A stretch of DNA of 64,000 nt from Lepidodermella squamata (Eukaryota; Gastrotricha): positions 1,178,001-1,242,000 of the forward strand of contig JBLDXI010000024.1 in the NCBI GenBank assembly GCA_047495785.1, given 5' to 3'. Shown piece by piece: positions 20,212 to 32,638 of this stretch. A model generated the notes under the pieces. That model ran no database searches, was not told the origin of the DNA, and worked only from the letters and a program-made list of their open reading frames with translations. The position numbers and the translations under genes are program-made. The number at the start of each line of letters is the position of its first letter. Position 1 is the stretch's first letter.

Positions 20212-21335
20212 ATGCCAATCGATTGGACACATTCCGACTTCGAAAAATTCCGAGTCCATCTACAACGACATTGCAGCCAACGCAAAATCTACCGATCAAC
20301 ACCATCGCTTAACGAGGTTTGTAAATAATTACACCGAAATTATACGAGTCCTTTATATTATCGAATTTTTTCCAGACAATTGAAATCGAGCGTCAGTGCC
20401 ACGCACAAGAGGTGAAAACATTGCGCGCGATCATTCAGACCCTTCAACTCGAATTTCGAAGTATGGAAAATGAACTTTCGAGGTCAAGATCGTCTTCATT
20501 GGAGTCGCAAGGCCCTAAAAGCCCGAATTATCTCGGCAGCCAACTTATGAGTGCTATGGTAGTCGGTAATCAGGAGGAAATTGAAATTCTGGTTGAAAAA
20601 GGTGCTGACGTTAATTTTCGAGACTCGAATAACTGGACCCCGTTAATTGCTGCTTCTCTACACGGCCATTGGAGAGCAGTAGGATACCTCATACTTCGAG
20701 GAGCTAATCTTGAGATAAGAAACGACGAAGGCCATTCATCAGTTTTTCTGGCCGTGCGAGAGGGCCATTTCAGGGTCGTTGAAGCTTTAATTCAGGCTGG
20801 CGCTGATTTGAACGAGCGCGATAAAACTGGTCTAACGCCACTATTTTACGCTGCGATGACTGGCCGGACAGAAATCGGCGAATTACTAATTAAAAACGGC
20901 GCGTTTGATAGGCGAGACGGGTGTGGAGCTACTACTTTGATGTATGCCGCCATATTTGGCCATTGCGAGTTCGGAAAAATGCTGATTGAATACGGCACTG
21001 ACGTCAATGCGGCAACTTGGGCCGATTTGACCTACAAAACCTCGAAAACTGGCGGGGAATTTCGCCGAATTGAAGCAGCATCAACGGCGCTTATGATTGC
21101 GGTTAAAGAAAATCACCCCGATTTCGTGCGGCTATTGGTCAGCAAATTCCAGGCAAATACTGAAATTCGAAATATTGCTGGATTGAGGGCGGTTGATATT
21201 GCGAAAAACGCTAATTTGCGCTCAGCACTTGGCCAGCCTTCTAGAACTGTTTTCGACGTTTTAAAAAAAACATTTTCCAGCCGGCCATTTTCGCGGTCTT
21301 ACCGCTTAAATGGTCTGGCTCATTTCAGTATTTAA
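20212..21335 (+). CDS. Ankyrin repeat protein, kinase-less relative of the kinase-ankyrin gene
   Basis: I join 20212-20316 and 20376-21335 over a 59-bp intron (phase 0), giving 354 residues from ATG (MPIDWTHSDFEKF). That frame is open back to 20120, so an upstream exon or a different start is possible. An ATG at 20114 is in another frame and does not splice in phase. After a charged coiled-coil segment (EIERQCHAQEVKTLRAIIQ), about six ankyrin repeats follow. Their wording closely parallels the kinase-ankyrin gene at 786-4537: GADVNFRDSNNWTPLIAAS here against GADVNFRDADNWTPIIAAS there, and AATWADLTY against AATWKKLTY. No kinase domain lies in the ~600 bp upstream. Ankyrin repeats mediate protein contacts. 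A regulator or competitor of the kinase paralogue is only a guess. Confidence 0.75.
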
Positions 21336-21381
21336 AATTTACTAGCATTAATTTTGTAAAATTAAATAAAAAACGAATCTA

Positions 21382-23305
21382 TCATCTCATAATTATCAGC
21401 AAAAATTTAACAAATTTTGATTTCGGCGGCGATTCTCGGTATCTCTCGGCGATGATTGTTCGAAGAGATAAGAAAGATATCGCCGACGTGACGAGAACGC
21501 AGCCGATAATGCTAAACTGGTTGATAGTGCCGCTGAGGAAAAGCAGTTGCCATACAAAGCCGAAAACAATCTCGAGCGACCGCATAAGTGAAACGATGCT
21601 TGCGGTTACAAACTTGGCCGCTATCGTCATTAGGGCCTGCGCGATAACAGCGCTTAGCGCAATGCCAATTGCCATGGTCCGCTCGATATAACACGGCGGC
21701 ATTTGCACCTTGTCCAAGGCGATAACAATTGCTAGTAAAATCGGCCCACTCGTCAGGCCGTACGTAAAAGACACTGTGGCGTAGTTGCAGTGTTTCAATT
21801 TTCGAAAAGCTATGTACATTCCAGATTGAATTATGGCACCGGCAAATGCTAAAAGAGATCCTATGAAAAATCCGGTTGTATTTTTCAAAATTAAGAGAAT
21901 TTCCGAAAATTACCGATCAATCGGTCAGATGGGTCAATTTCGTCCTTTATGTATGGTGCGATGAATTGGAAAATTATCACCGGGCGGAGAATAAAACCGA
22001 CTCCTGAAATTAAATAAAAGCAATGAAAAAAATGAAATTAAACAATTAACCCTTTTTTCATGGCGGAATTAGTTATCTGTGGGAGTTTTAGAGAGCCCTG
22101 ATCGCGATTTGGAAACCCGTTTACCACTAACTATCACCGTTAAGGCTGTACAAAAACTGGCCGGAATCGTCCTATCCGCCCAGCTAATTTCAGCAGATTT
22201 TTTAAACACCCTAGTTTTCTGTCTTAGATCATTAGATTTTCAGACTCAAAACTGCTCTCGTGGATGTCCTTAACGATTCCCCCTACTGAAATTATCAAAA
22301 GGAACCCGTTAAAACCAGTTTCAAAAATCAGTTTTGAAATCAGTATTCAGCTTTTTCATATTTTTCACGCGCAGCTGTTTTAGAGCACAAAAATCAAGCA
22401 CTCCGCCTGTAGCGGATAGGACGATTTCGGCCGGTTTGATTACATTTCAATAGCGTCGTCATTTTCAATTTCCAACTCGAAATACCTAATCGACACAGAG
22501 GTCAATGAGACTATGGCGGACACCGTGGTATTTTTTGTTCGATCAAAAAATGATCAGAAACCTTTGAAATTGCAAGTTGAAAAAAATCGAAATTTCAATA
22601 TCAGGTTGACTGTTTTCAAATTGCTACCATGTCCCAACCCTGCCAGATACACGTGCCTTCGTTTCATAACCTTGTAGCTAACATCGAAAAGTAATATTCC
22701 TCAAAATATAGGGTGATCAAGAATTCATCAAATTCGAATTTCTGTGAATGTTCAAAGTCGAAATTCCGAAATCGTCCTACCCGCCGTGAAAGTGAAAATT
22801 CCATCTTAATAATTTAAAAAAAAATGTACTCACCTATTAAGGTTATCAGTAGAACCGGTATGTCCGAGTAATGCAATTTTTCTTTCAAAATGATACGGGC
22901 TAGCAAGGTTACAAAAGCCGGTGTTGTTGCGAGAATGACGCCCGCATCAGAAAGCGGAAGGTAGCTGTAGGCGAGGTAGCTGAGGGTGATTGCAATGCCG
23001 CCACAAGCTGATCGGACTAGCAGATAGGGCCAATCCTTTCTCTCTCCAAAATACGGCGATTTGAAATAGGTAACTTGCGGCAGGGCGTAGAGCATGACGC
23101 CGAGTTGTCGGATGGTCGACAGCATGAATGGGTGCATTTTTGATTGAGAATTTAACAGTTTGACCAGCAAACTGCCGAGCGAGAACATGATTGCGCAGCC
23201 TAGTCCAAGAGTTATCCCGATGCCGCGGAAAGACTTTAGTCTATCAACAGTAGTTCGGCGAGCTTTTATTACCCCAGCTCCTGGAACTGCCGATGTATCA
23301 GCCAT
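21382..23305 (-). CDS. Drug/metabolite transporter superfamily protein (EamA/SLC35G-like)
   Basis: Three exons (23305-22834, 22003-21914 and 21860-21382) join in phase to 346 residues. The start is MADTSAVPGAG. The protein is hydrophobic with about ten membrane helices in two halves, as in EamA-type transporters: the first half ends with DAGVILATTPAFVTLLARI, and the second contains ASIVSLMRSLEIVFGFVWQL. These correspond to the conserved helix ends of the family (SLC35G1-like proteins). The C-terminus is short and basic. Substrate cannot be read from sequence. Intron 1 is long for this window (830 bp, 22004-22833) and contains no visible gene. The start lies only ~60 bp from the edge of a block duplicated downstream at ~29.6-31.5 kb. 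Confidence 0.85.
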
Positions 23306-23362
23306 TTTGTCGTTTTTTGCAGAAAAAATGCGTGTAGAAATTATCGCAGCATATAATAAGTC

Positions 23363-24140
23363 GAGTGAACTCTGTAAAATAAACTTTAATAGTAACTACC
23401 GTGCACGACATTATAATTCATGACATTTAAAATAAAAATAGTAAGTTTCAGAAGGTGATTAATAGACCCACATCCCGACGTTTTTTACCGCACCAAGTAT
23501 CTACGTGAAAAAACTGCGGGCATGCAATATAATGCGGTTACCTTTTAAAAGCAAAAAACTTTACTTGGCCCTTCTCACGAATAAATTGCTTTATTTATAT
23601 ATTATGTGCAAACGATTCTTTCTGCAAGTTGGAATAAATTTACGCTAGCCTGGTGAAGTTACTTGTAATTTAAATCTCATCGAAATAGCGAACTTGATGG
23701 GTATAATAAATTTGGAACAATTTAACAACAAGCCGAGCGGTGGATATACGCTAATAATTTGCTATTTTGATAAGGGAGTTGCCTTGTGACCTAAATATCT
23801 AAGCACGACACGTGTATGCATAAGGACAAACTCGCGTTCAAAGTCTAATTTATCGCTTATGACCTACAGAATAGCTTTATTTGAGGTCTAGTATAACGCA
23901 TTGCTAAATGCGCTGGGCGAGGTTTTGCCGAGATGATAAGAGGCACGTGAGGATGAACACATTTGAAATCTAAAATCTGGAAGAAATGAAATAAAAATCG
24001 CCAATACCGCCTTTTGCGACAGAAAAAACTCATTTTTGCGTCGTATTCACTTTTCACGGACTTCATTAATTGATGAAATGACCCTATCGCGGTCATTATT
24101 TATTAGCTATTCATATCTACAGCCCTTTGTGCTTCGAAAA
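23363..24140. repeat. Duplicated intergenic block, copy A
   Basis: This segment, beginning GTGAACTCTGTAAAA near 23367, recurs in order at 29639-29663 and 30793-31500. Runs such as AACAACAAGCCGAGCGGTGG are identical in both. It marks the left edge of a tandem duplication that includes receptor copy 1. No gene is visible in it; between 24141 and 26908 I see only the inverted-repeat element listed separately and scattered similarity to 31.5-32.6 kb. Confidence 0.8.
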
Positions 24141-24617
24141 TTCATTTCATGATTCATATTAAAAAATGATTCACATTAAAAAAGTTGAATGTCTAAAGGA
24201 TTATTTTATTAATATACTACCTAGTGTCGTGATTCTCAAAAGCCGGTTTCGCGCAAGCTGGTTTTTTTTCACCAGCGAGGGGCTGTCAGAGGCTGTTTAT
24301 ATCTCGGATCTCGGAATGCTCATTCCAGTGCGATTGGCCATACTGCTTATCCGAATGATATAGATCACATTTTCTTGAGGTTTTCTTGCTCCGCTCGCTG
24401 AATTTGTTTTAATATTTCGATTGGTTAAATTACAACCAAAAATGCTGATGTGTACAAACGAATTCAAAGTGAAGACTGATGGGAAACCCATGCTATATTC
24501 AGCTAATATTTGTCGGTCCAGATTCCTGATGAAAGGTTACTTGTTTTTGCAAGAATATTTTGTCAATGACGCGTTCATGTTTTCGACGATCCAAAATTCA
24601 GCCTAGCCACCGATGAA

Positions 24618-25808
24618 ATCGTAACAGCATAGATAAAAAAATACTGAAGATATGACACTCGCGTGTGCTTCCTGTTATGCTTTTTTGCAGTCAAATACAC
24701 AGCTTTGCAATTATTTCAAAAATTAATTAAAAATAAACATCATCATCCAAAAATTCTGATCAATCTTTCGCCGTGGAACTAAGGAAAATGTAGTGCTCTC
24801 TGATTATTTTGTTGCCTCAATTTTTGTCTGACTCGAAGTGAATTCTTGCTATTTATTAGCGTTGTCTTCACTAGCAATAAATATTGCTTAGTCTTCTACT
24901 CTGTGATTGTATCATTTCTGCCCATATTTTTGAAATTAACTGATGCTGTTGTGACTGATGCCGTGAACAAAGAAATATCGGGAGGAGTAATCAAAGAATT
25001 CGTTTCATAAGATTAGCGATTAAATCCATGATATAGCTCAAGCTGGTTTGATGAAATTCAGGAAAATGAGTTGATGGGCTTGAACTTCGGCAAAAAAGAA
25101 ACCAAGACCGGTCCAATGACTTCCGAATTGCCACTGGACAAGCTGAGATTTCCTAAAAAATAATGTTTGCGACCAGCTACTTGAGCAATTGAGCCGAAAT
25201 TATCCCTGCAGAATCAGGCGCCTAAAGATGTGCCATTTTCTTAGCTGCTTATATTTGTATGATATAGTACGAGTATTTTATTTATATATGAGATTCGTAG
25301 CACGAGATGCGGGCATGCAGACGAGGCGGAGCCGAGTCGGCATGACGAAATCGAGTGCGGAGAATCCAGATATGAATGAATTACGAGTGCTATATCGTAA
25401 AATATTGCATGAGCATGGGTACTAACACTATATTTTTTGAGCGAATGCTATATTTTATAACAAGCTTGTTCACGCCAAGTGAAAAATGTGAATAAATATT
25501 TGCGAGATCGCACTACATATTATGCACGTGTCAATGCGAAATCGTGCAAAAAAGCCGTAGTAGCGAGAAAATCGTGAATGAAAAATATCTAAATTCGGTT
25601 TTTCGACGACTAAAAATTCAAATTTCGGAACCGCGCCCTGGAATTTTGGGGTAAAATCATACGAAAAATTACGAATTCTCCATATTTTTTGTACCAAAAA
25701 TCGAGATGGATGTTTTGGAGAAAAAATTTGTCGCGTGATTTTTCTTTTCACATAACAGGGCTAGATCGTGAGTGTCATATCTTCAGTATTTTTTTATCTA
25801 TGCGTAAC
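24618..25808. mobile_element. Inverted-repeat element, probably non-autonomous transposon
   Basis: The ~40-bp sequence at 24618-24660 (contains ATAGATAAAAAAATACTGAA) is present as its reverse complement at 25766-25808 with few changes. The ~1.1 kb between has only short open frames and no recognisable transposase. The corresponding place in the duplicated block near 31.5-32 kb lacks this sequence, so it may have inserted after the duplication. Family unknown. Confidence 0.5.
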
Positions 25809-26908
25809 AGCCTTATTCGTCAACGAAGAAACACTCGAAGAGGAAAATTTCAGGTATTAGAGGCATGCGTTCCAGAATTTAACATTGTATAAGCGGCCGG
25901 TTCAGGAGTCGTCGAAATACGGCAACGCGGCCCAAAAAGCCTCTACCAGGCTGCAATTTTTGACCGGGAGCGAAAGAAGTTTGGGACCATCCATATTATT
26001 AATGAGAGATAAAATTGCGATTATTCCTTCATAGAATACTGAAGATAGCCAAGCGTTCATGGAATCTGATGAAATAGTCTAAATCCAGGCAAGTGCTATT
26101 AGCATCTGTTTTCATAGTCAATCTTTAACGTTACTACTGTTCTGATTCTGAAGCTTGAAAAATCGAGGAATCATGGGTTTGACAAATCACCTGGCCCTTT
26201 TTGCCCTGGGATCTGGGTGAATTTATACTATTTTTCCGTGGCAAGAATAATCATTTGTATGGAAAGTTCAGGAATAGGACCTTTTTTTACTGCAACGCTT
26301 TAGCCGAGAAAATTATTATTTGCGTAAATTCGAAATTCGCAATAAGACATAACCTTTATTTCAGGAACCCTGAGAAGAGATTAATGGCAAATCTATATGA
26401 TCACACGTAACATCGTCGGATTGATTTGCTATCATTATAACTTTATCAGAAATCGAGAAAGGTATGCTTATTGCTCTGAGAGTTATCTCTTTGTCCAATA
26501 ATTTATATTAACATATGATCATTATTTATTTGCTCCAAGGAGGCTCCCTTAAAGCTATTGCTCATGGAGAAATATCAGTCGACAATTGGAGGAAATTGCC
26601 TTACATATGCGAAACGGCAGATTTATTGTTTCGTTGCCAATTATTTGGCTGAGTGGAAGTTTTTCATCCACACGTTTTTTGAGAAATGACTCAATGGTGA
26701 CTATACTTTACATCAGCTTATCACTTTTATTCCTAATATAAACCCCTTGCACTTAGGCATGAATCATCAACACGAAAAGTAAGAGAAACCAGAAGCGTGC
26801 TTGGAATATAAATCAGCTCCTTAAGTGCTGCGCTTCAAAATAATATTAAAGCTATAAAATAGTGGGTGCCAACCCTTCAGCCATATCCTGGCTCTTTCGT
26901 CGTCAGAA

Positions 26909-29642
26909 ATGAATTTCAAATTTCGATATTTGCTAGTAAACTTAATGGCTGTAGCAGTATGTGAAAGCAAGCAGATTTTACAGGTAGAAAAATGGCCAAA
27001 CTCACAATGTTTTCGTTAGTTCTGAGCAATTTATTACAGTACTCCTCGGGGCAAACCGGAAGCTTCAAAATCGGATTCATGTTACCCGGTCATCGCACCA
27101 AATACTCCGGTTCGCCAACATCATCAAGGTATGTTGTTGCCAGGAAGTCGCATTTCAGATCTTAGCATTGAGCTTTCAGTAGCAGCTCCTGTGGTGAAAT
27201 TTCGCCATCAGAGGCTCTTTTAGTGTCTCATTTCAAGCGCCTGATCCGAGATGTTGAACTGTCGCAGATACTAGGCCCAGGGGTAAAAATTGGTTTGGAG
27301 GTTCTCGACACATGCGGCTCGGAGAGCTTCGCAACTGCCCAGGCTATTCATTGGCTGAAAAAGCGGGTTAAAAGTGACAACGACTCTGCCGAGCCGCCGA
27401 TTGCCTTTGTCGTTGGGACGTCCTACAGCAGGGTGACTCAAACCATCGCCCCGCTGTTGCAACAGTTCGGCATTCCGCTTATCGATCAAGGCGCTACGGC
27501 TGATATTTTGAGTGATCAGAATCGCTTCAGGATGTTCGCTCGAGTGACAGCGTCTGACAAGTACATGGCCCAGGCTATGGTTGAATTCGTGAAAACGAAC
27601 GCATGGAACTGCGTTCATCTACTCCACAGCGTGGGTCCTTATGGCGGAGCTGGCGCTGAACAAGTCGCTCAGCAGCTCTTGAATTCGAACATTTCAATTT
27701 CGAGCGGTGGACCAATCGCGCTGCCTCTCGATCGTTCTTCGAAGGCAGATTTTGACGCGGCAGTTGCAAGAATAGCCGAGTCCGAATCAGTTCGGATCAT
27801 TATTTGCTTCTGCGAGGCGGGCACAACACTAGGGCTTCTACAAGCTATTAAAGACCGACAGGGATTGGGCAAATATTTCATCATTGGCGGGTGAGTTTCA
27901 TTAGAAATTAAAAAGATTTGCATAAGATGCATTTACATGGGCTGTTATATTGCCATGTTTAACCCTGGAAACACCTTCAGACTAGCTCATTTGAGTCTTG
28001 CAAGTATGCACCCTTTGAAATACCGACTGTATCAGTCGGGGCAACGAAAATCTCAACGTCGAAATTCTGAAAAATTCCAAAATTAAGTCGAGCAGGCTGC
28101 TATTCCGACCTTCGGCTGCGTCTCAGGTCTCCATAGCTAGCCTTCAGGCGAATATTTTCCGCTATCCGCTACAAAGCTCCCAGATATTGTATAATAACAG
28201 ATCAAAGTTTTGCAATCTACACAAAAAACTGAGTTTTTTAATTTCCGAATATCTCCTTGTAGAAAGCTGATTTTCGCAGCCCGTTTTTTCCGATTACAGT
28301 TTCTCAAGTGAAGAATCATCTGGTATTCATGTTAATGATAAATTCGGGAGGAATTATGGCTAAATATAATGTTTTTCGTTAAGCTTGAAGAAAACCAATA
28401 TTATTACAATTTCTCCTTAATGAAAAATGCGAACTTACTTTTTGTGGAGAGTTTTCTGCATGAGTTTCCTCTCTGGTTAATCTGATCTCTATGGTTAGCT
28501 GTAATCAAAACTTGTTCTTAATATTTATTTTAGTGACTTTTGGGGCAAGGAGCTGGATTTGCAAAGTCTGGAAATCATTGCCGATCACGCGATTTCGTTC
28601 AGAACAATCACGACTACGCCAAAACCTTTGACAGTTGAAATTGGAAACATCAGCGATATCAACTCATGGATAAGAGAAAGCAAAGACACGGATCCTTGGT
28701 TGAATGGTAAGAAATTTTTAATCATTGAGTACTTGGACTTGGGAGACGAAAGGCTTCGTTGAAGCATAAGGGTATATTTGCCTGTGCGAATTTTCCTTCA
28801 TTCACAGTATTCAATTATTTGAGCTTGGTTTCGAAATTCTTTGAGTTTTAGTTTCTTGTCATGGGAAATGATCTTGTTATGATCGTTGATGCTGACTGAA
28901 CTACGTTCCCTTATTCCTAGAGTGTCTGGAGACCCTGAAAAAGTGCACGTTGGATCCTACTAATACAAATTTCCATAAATGTGGTGAGTTTTGCTTTTGT
29001 TAATTATGACCTGTAAATACAAAAATTTTCTTACTCCAAGAGGAAACTGAGTTCAAAGTCACCGATCTACCCTTATCGGACTGGGTTAATTCAGTCAGCA
29101 GCGCCTTTTACGCCGGTGCTTTTGCTATGAAAGCCCTGTTTGACGAGAAATGCCGCTCAATACCAGGCGCAGACTGCCGAAAGTTCGATTCAGAAAATGA
29201 CGGTGTCAAACTGTTCCAACACATTGGGAACGCCACAATCCCATTGCAAGGTGGTGGGAGATTCAGCTTCTACCTCGGCCGGGAAGGTTTTCCGCATTAT
29301 CGCATAAATCGGTATGCAATCGAACACGGCGAAAGTGGTACCAATTACATCTACCGGCAAATCGGAACTTGGAATGTCACTAACAAGTTCGATTTCAATC
29401 CAACTTTTGACACATCGGAATATCGGGCGCCTAATGATGTCGTCTGCGCCCGGCCTTATCACAACGAATCCTGGATCCGAGCCCCCATTGTACAAGGCGC
29501 ACTTTCACCTACGATTCTGTGCGGCCAAATCCCTACGATTATCGATAAAACGATTATTATTAATAACAACAGTGTGATTCTACCGGTGGTTACCACGATA
29601 CTCTCAGTCGCGATTCTGGCTTTGATGTTTTTAACGCAGTGA
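26909..29642 (+). CDS. Venus-flytrap receptor copy 1, kinase lost (truncated in membrane span)
   Basis: Six exons join in phase: 26909-26983, 27040-27128, 27180-27890, 28534-28706, 28921-28983 and 29041-29642, giving 570 residues. A signal peptide (MNFKFRYLLVNLMAVAVC) is followed by a metabotropic-glutamate-type ligand domain. Matching stretches are VVGTSYSRVTQTIAPLLQQF, IICFCEAGTTLGLLQAIKD and FIIGGDFWGKE. The protein ends within the membrane span (TTILSVAILALMFLTQ, then stop), where copies 2 and 3 continue into a kinase. At ~29630 the DNA changes from receptor sequence to sequence matching the flank at 23367, so the truncation is a tandem-duplication junction. The product would be a membrane-tethered or lipid-anchored receptor without a signalling domain. 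It could bind ligand as a decoy, or the gene could be decaying; the frame is intact throughout. Confidence 0.8.
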
Positions 29643-29665
29643 ACTCTGTAAAAGAAATTATAATA

Positions 29666-30790
29666 CAGTGTGTCCGTCAAATAATATGAGCCTAAATATA
29701 GCATTTTAATTGCGCCTGTTCACGAGTCGTGCACAAGGCAAAAAAAACGCAGCACTGAATGATAGTACAGCTATTGTTGTTCATTGCTGGAATAATATCA
29801 ATTACTGCTCCGCCAACATTTGTATTATTTAATCAAGATAAAGAACGTTCTTCGGAACGAAAGCATTAGCTTCGGGATTTTTACCTGCAAGCTTTGTACA
29901 TTACTAAAGTTTTGGGGACAACGAGTTGCCCTGAATATTCATGCAATAAGATCAAACGCGCAACAATGTCAACCTAATATCTGGAAAAAAACTAACCTTT
30001 TAACTGCGATTTAATAGCAAATTTTCTGATCCAATTCAGTTAAAACTGTTTGTACTAGCCATTGGACGTATTCTTGCGGGTATGTGAAATTCCCGTATAT
30101 AACGGTTAGCCGATAGCGCCCCGGATGCTACACAAATTGGCGAAAGCGACATTACCCTTTTATTTCAAAACGCAGAACTTATTTCAAACAGATTACCAGG
30201 TCGTAATGGAAACTGCTTTAGTTGCTTTCATTGCATTTGTTGCATTTGTTGCATTTTATGCTTCAACGGCAGTTATTAAATTAGACATGCAAGATAACGA
30301 AAGAAAATTTTGAAAATATCCCGCGGCTGTTGAAGACCCAAGTCGATGGGCAAGTCGATGTACGCGAAGAAGGGGAAACCCGATTCCAAAAAAGCGGTTT
30401 GTAAAACTGGCCATGGCCGAATTCAAAATGGCCCTTGCAAAACAAAAAACTGAAACGGCTGAGGGAGAAGATGATGATGACGGAGATGAACCTGATAATT
30501 AAGATAATTTTTTAAAGGCGCGGCTCGTTAAGAGGAAAATATGAGCATTCCTGATGGTCAGAGCATCACCTTCTCTATCACCTGAAAGAATTAAGACGAA
30601 GAAAGTTTAATCATCAACACTAGCTGATGCATACAAATTTTAACTAGCAGTAGTAAATAAAGCTTTAGATTTCATTGACGTATTATTTTTTGCATCTCAT
30701 GAAAAAAATGAGACGCCAGATCTGGCGCGCGCCACGCTTGCTGTTGCTTTTGGACTATAAATAGCCTCATAATATTTGACGGACACACTG
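29666..30790. mobile_element. TA-flanked transposon with 25-bp terminal inverted repeats
   Basis: The element starts CAGTGTGTCCGTCAAATAAT and ends with its complement (24 of 25 positions agree), flanked by TA on both sides (29664-29665 and 30791-30792). Removing it restores the sequence found undisturbed near 23390, which proves insertion. TA duplication and a CAGT end fit the Tc1/mariner group. Inside, the 1.1 kb has only broken coding-like pieces, including one near 30390-30500 with an acidic end (EGEDDDDGDEPDN). No transposase is visible, so it is probably non-autonomous. Confidence 0.85.
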
Positions 30791-30792
30791 TA

Positions 30793-31500
30793 GTAACTAT
30801 CGTGCACGACATTATAATTCATGACATTTAAATTTGAAAGAGTAAGTTTCAGAAGGTGATTAATAGACCCACATCCCGACGTTTTTTACCGCACCAAGTA
30901 TCTACGTAAAAAAACTGGGCATGCAATATGATGCGGTTACCTTTGACAAGCAAAATACTTTACTTTGTCCTTCTCACGAATAAATTGCTTTATTTATTAT
31001 AATGCGGAAATGATTCTCTTTTCTCTTTGCTAGTTGGAATAAATTTACGCTAGCCAGGTGAAGTTACTTGAATCTCATCGAAATGGCGAACTTGATGGGT
31101 GTAATAAATTTGGAACAATTTAACAACAAGCCGAGCGGTGGATATACGCTAATAATTTGTTATTTTGATAAGGGGTGACCTAAATATCTAAGCACGACAC
31201 GTGAATGCATAAGGACAAACTCGCGTTCAAAGTCTAAGTCGCTTATGACCTACAAAAAAGCTGTATTTAGCATTGCTAAATGCGCTGGGCGAGCTTTGGC
31301 CGAGATGATAAGGGGCACGTGAGGATGGACACATGAAATCTGAAATCTTGAAGATACGAGGGAAAAATCGCCAATACTGCCTTTTGCGACTGAAAACCCA
31401 CCTCAACTCTGCGTCATTGCCTATGCACAGACTTCATCAATTGAAATATCCATTTCGCGCTCAGGTTATATCGTTCTTTATCAGCCATTCATACTTATTT
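30793..31500. repeat. Duplicated intergenic block, copy B
   Basis: This is the second copy of the block at 23363-24140, in the same orientation, separated from its first ~25 bp by the transposon. Several short deletions distinguish it from copy A. Downstream, 31500-32638 has no supported gene. Its 3' part (from ~32085) again resembles the flank of receptor copy 1 (from ~26030), while ~31610-31980 carries AGTAATTTCGGACAC-type motifs that may be a separate repeat. Confidence 0.8.
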
Positions 31501-32638
31501 ATTGAGCCAGTTGGTTTCGAAAAAAGTCTTCATGGAGTCAGGATTCGAGCCGCATAGCACTAAAAACAATAAAAAAGATTATTCAAAAATATAATTTTGA
31601 ATACCGTAAGCTGGTCTTAATTGGAACGGAGTAATTTCGGACACTTTTGACTTTGAAATTAAATCACTCTTCAACCCGGGCGGATTTAGAGTCCGTTAAA
31701 AATGCAGAATATAGTCCTGGGTCTTGTCTTTCAAATGACACATGAAACATGAAAACAGATGTGTATGCGAGGAATGGCCCAACTTCTGTCCCGCGACCCA
31801 AAAATGCTAACTTTTCACCAAGTAGGTATTTTTTGATGGAAAGAAGCGGAAAAGATATAGCGCCATCGATTTAGTAATGCTGTTACGTTCAAACCGTTTT
31901 TAAACGAAAATTTTGATCAGTAAATGCTTGAGAAAACCCATTTTGTCCCGGCTAATTTCGGACAGCTTCAAACTACAAAGAATTAAAAATGATGCCAATG
32001 GACCTTGACAATTTTTTAAATCCCATATCCATAGATAAAGGTTACCTTTTATCTATGTTTGAAACCGTACTATTTATTCCTTCGTCGAAGATGGAAGATG
32101 TTCATGTTTTCCCGGAATCCGATGGAATAGCCCAAACCCAGGCAAGGGCTGTTTGTAGCTGAGTTCCAAGTCAATACAAAACCCTTAACTATTCATCGCT
32201 CTCACAGTGGAAATTAGAATTGAAATGGAACACAGTTAATTTGATTTTTAAATTCCTGAATTTAGTCAATTTAACCACCCTCGACGGATGAGATGGGTCG
32301 GGTAATTTTTTGAAAAGCCTCTCTTTGTTGATGGATATATTGTTTTGTTGCAAATTATTTGGCTCAGTGGAAGTTTTTCATCCACACGTTTTTTTTTTGA
32401 GAAATGACTCACATTAGCTGATGATACATTACATTAGAGTAACACTGTTATTCCTAAAATACACCCCTTGCATGCAGGTGCTTTAACAAAAGCATGAACA
32501 CGAAAAGTATACGAAAACCAGAAGCGTGCATGGATTGTAAACCATCGTCTTAACTGTCGCGCTACAGAAGAATATTGAAGCTATAAACTTGTGGGTGCCA
32601 ACCCTTCTGCTATATCCTGACTAATTTCGTAGTCAGAA

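Noticed and set aside
20114-20383. Start of the ankyrin gene at ATG 20114
   Set aside because: That frame does not splice in phase to the ankyrin exon; the frame starting MPIDW at 20212 does.
25189-25425. 78-codon plus-strand frame
   Set aside because: Lies inside the inverted-repeat element with no recognisable content.
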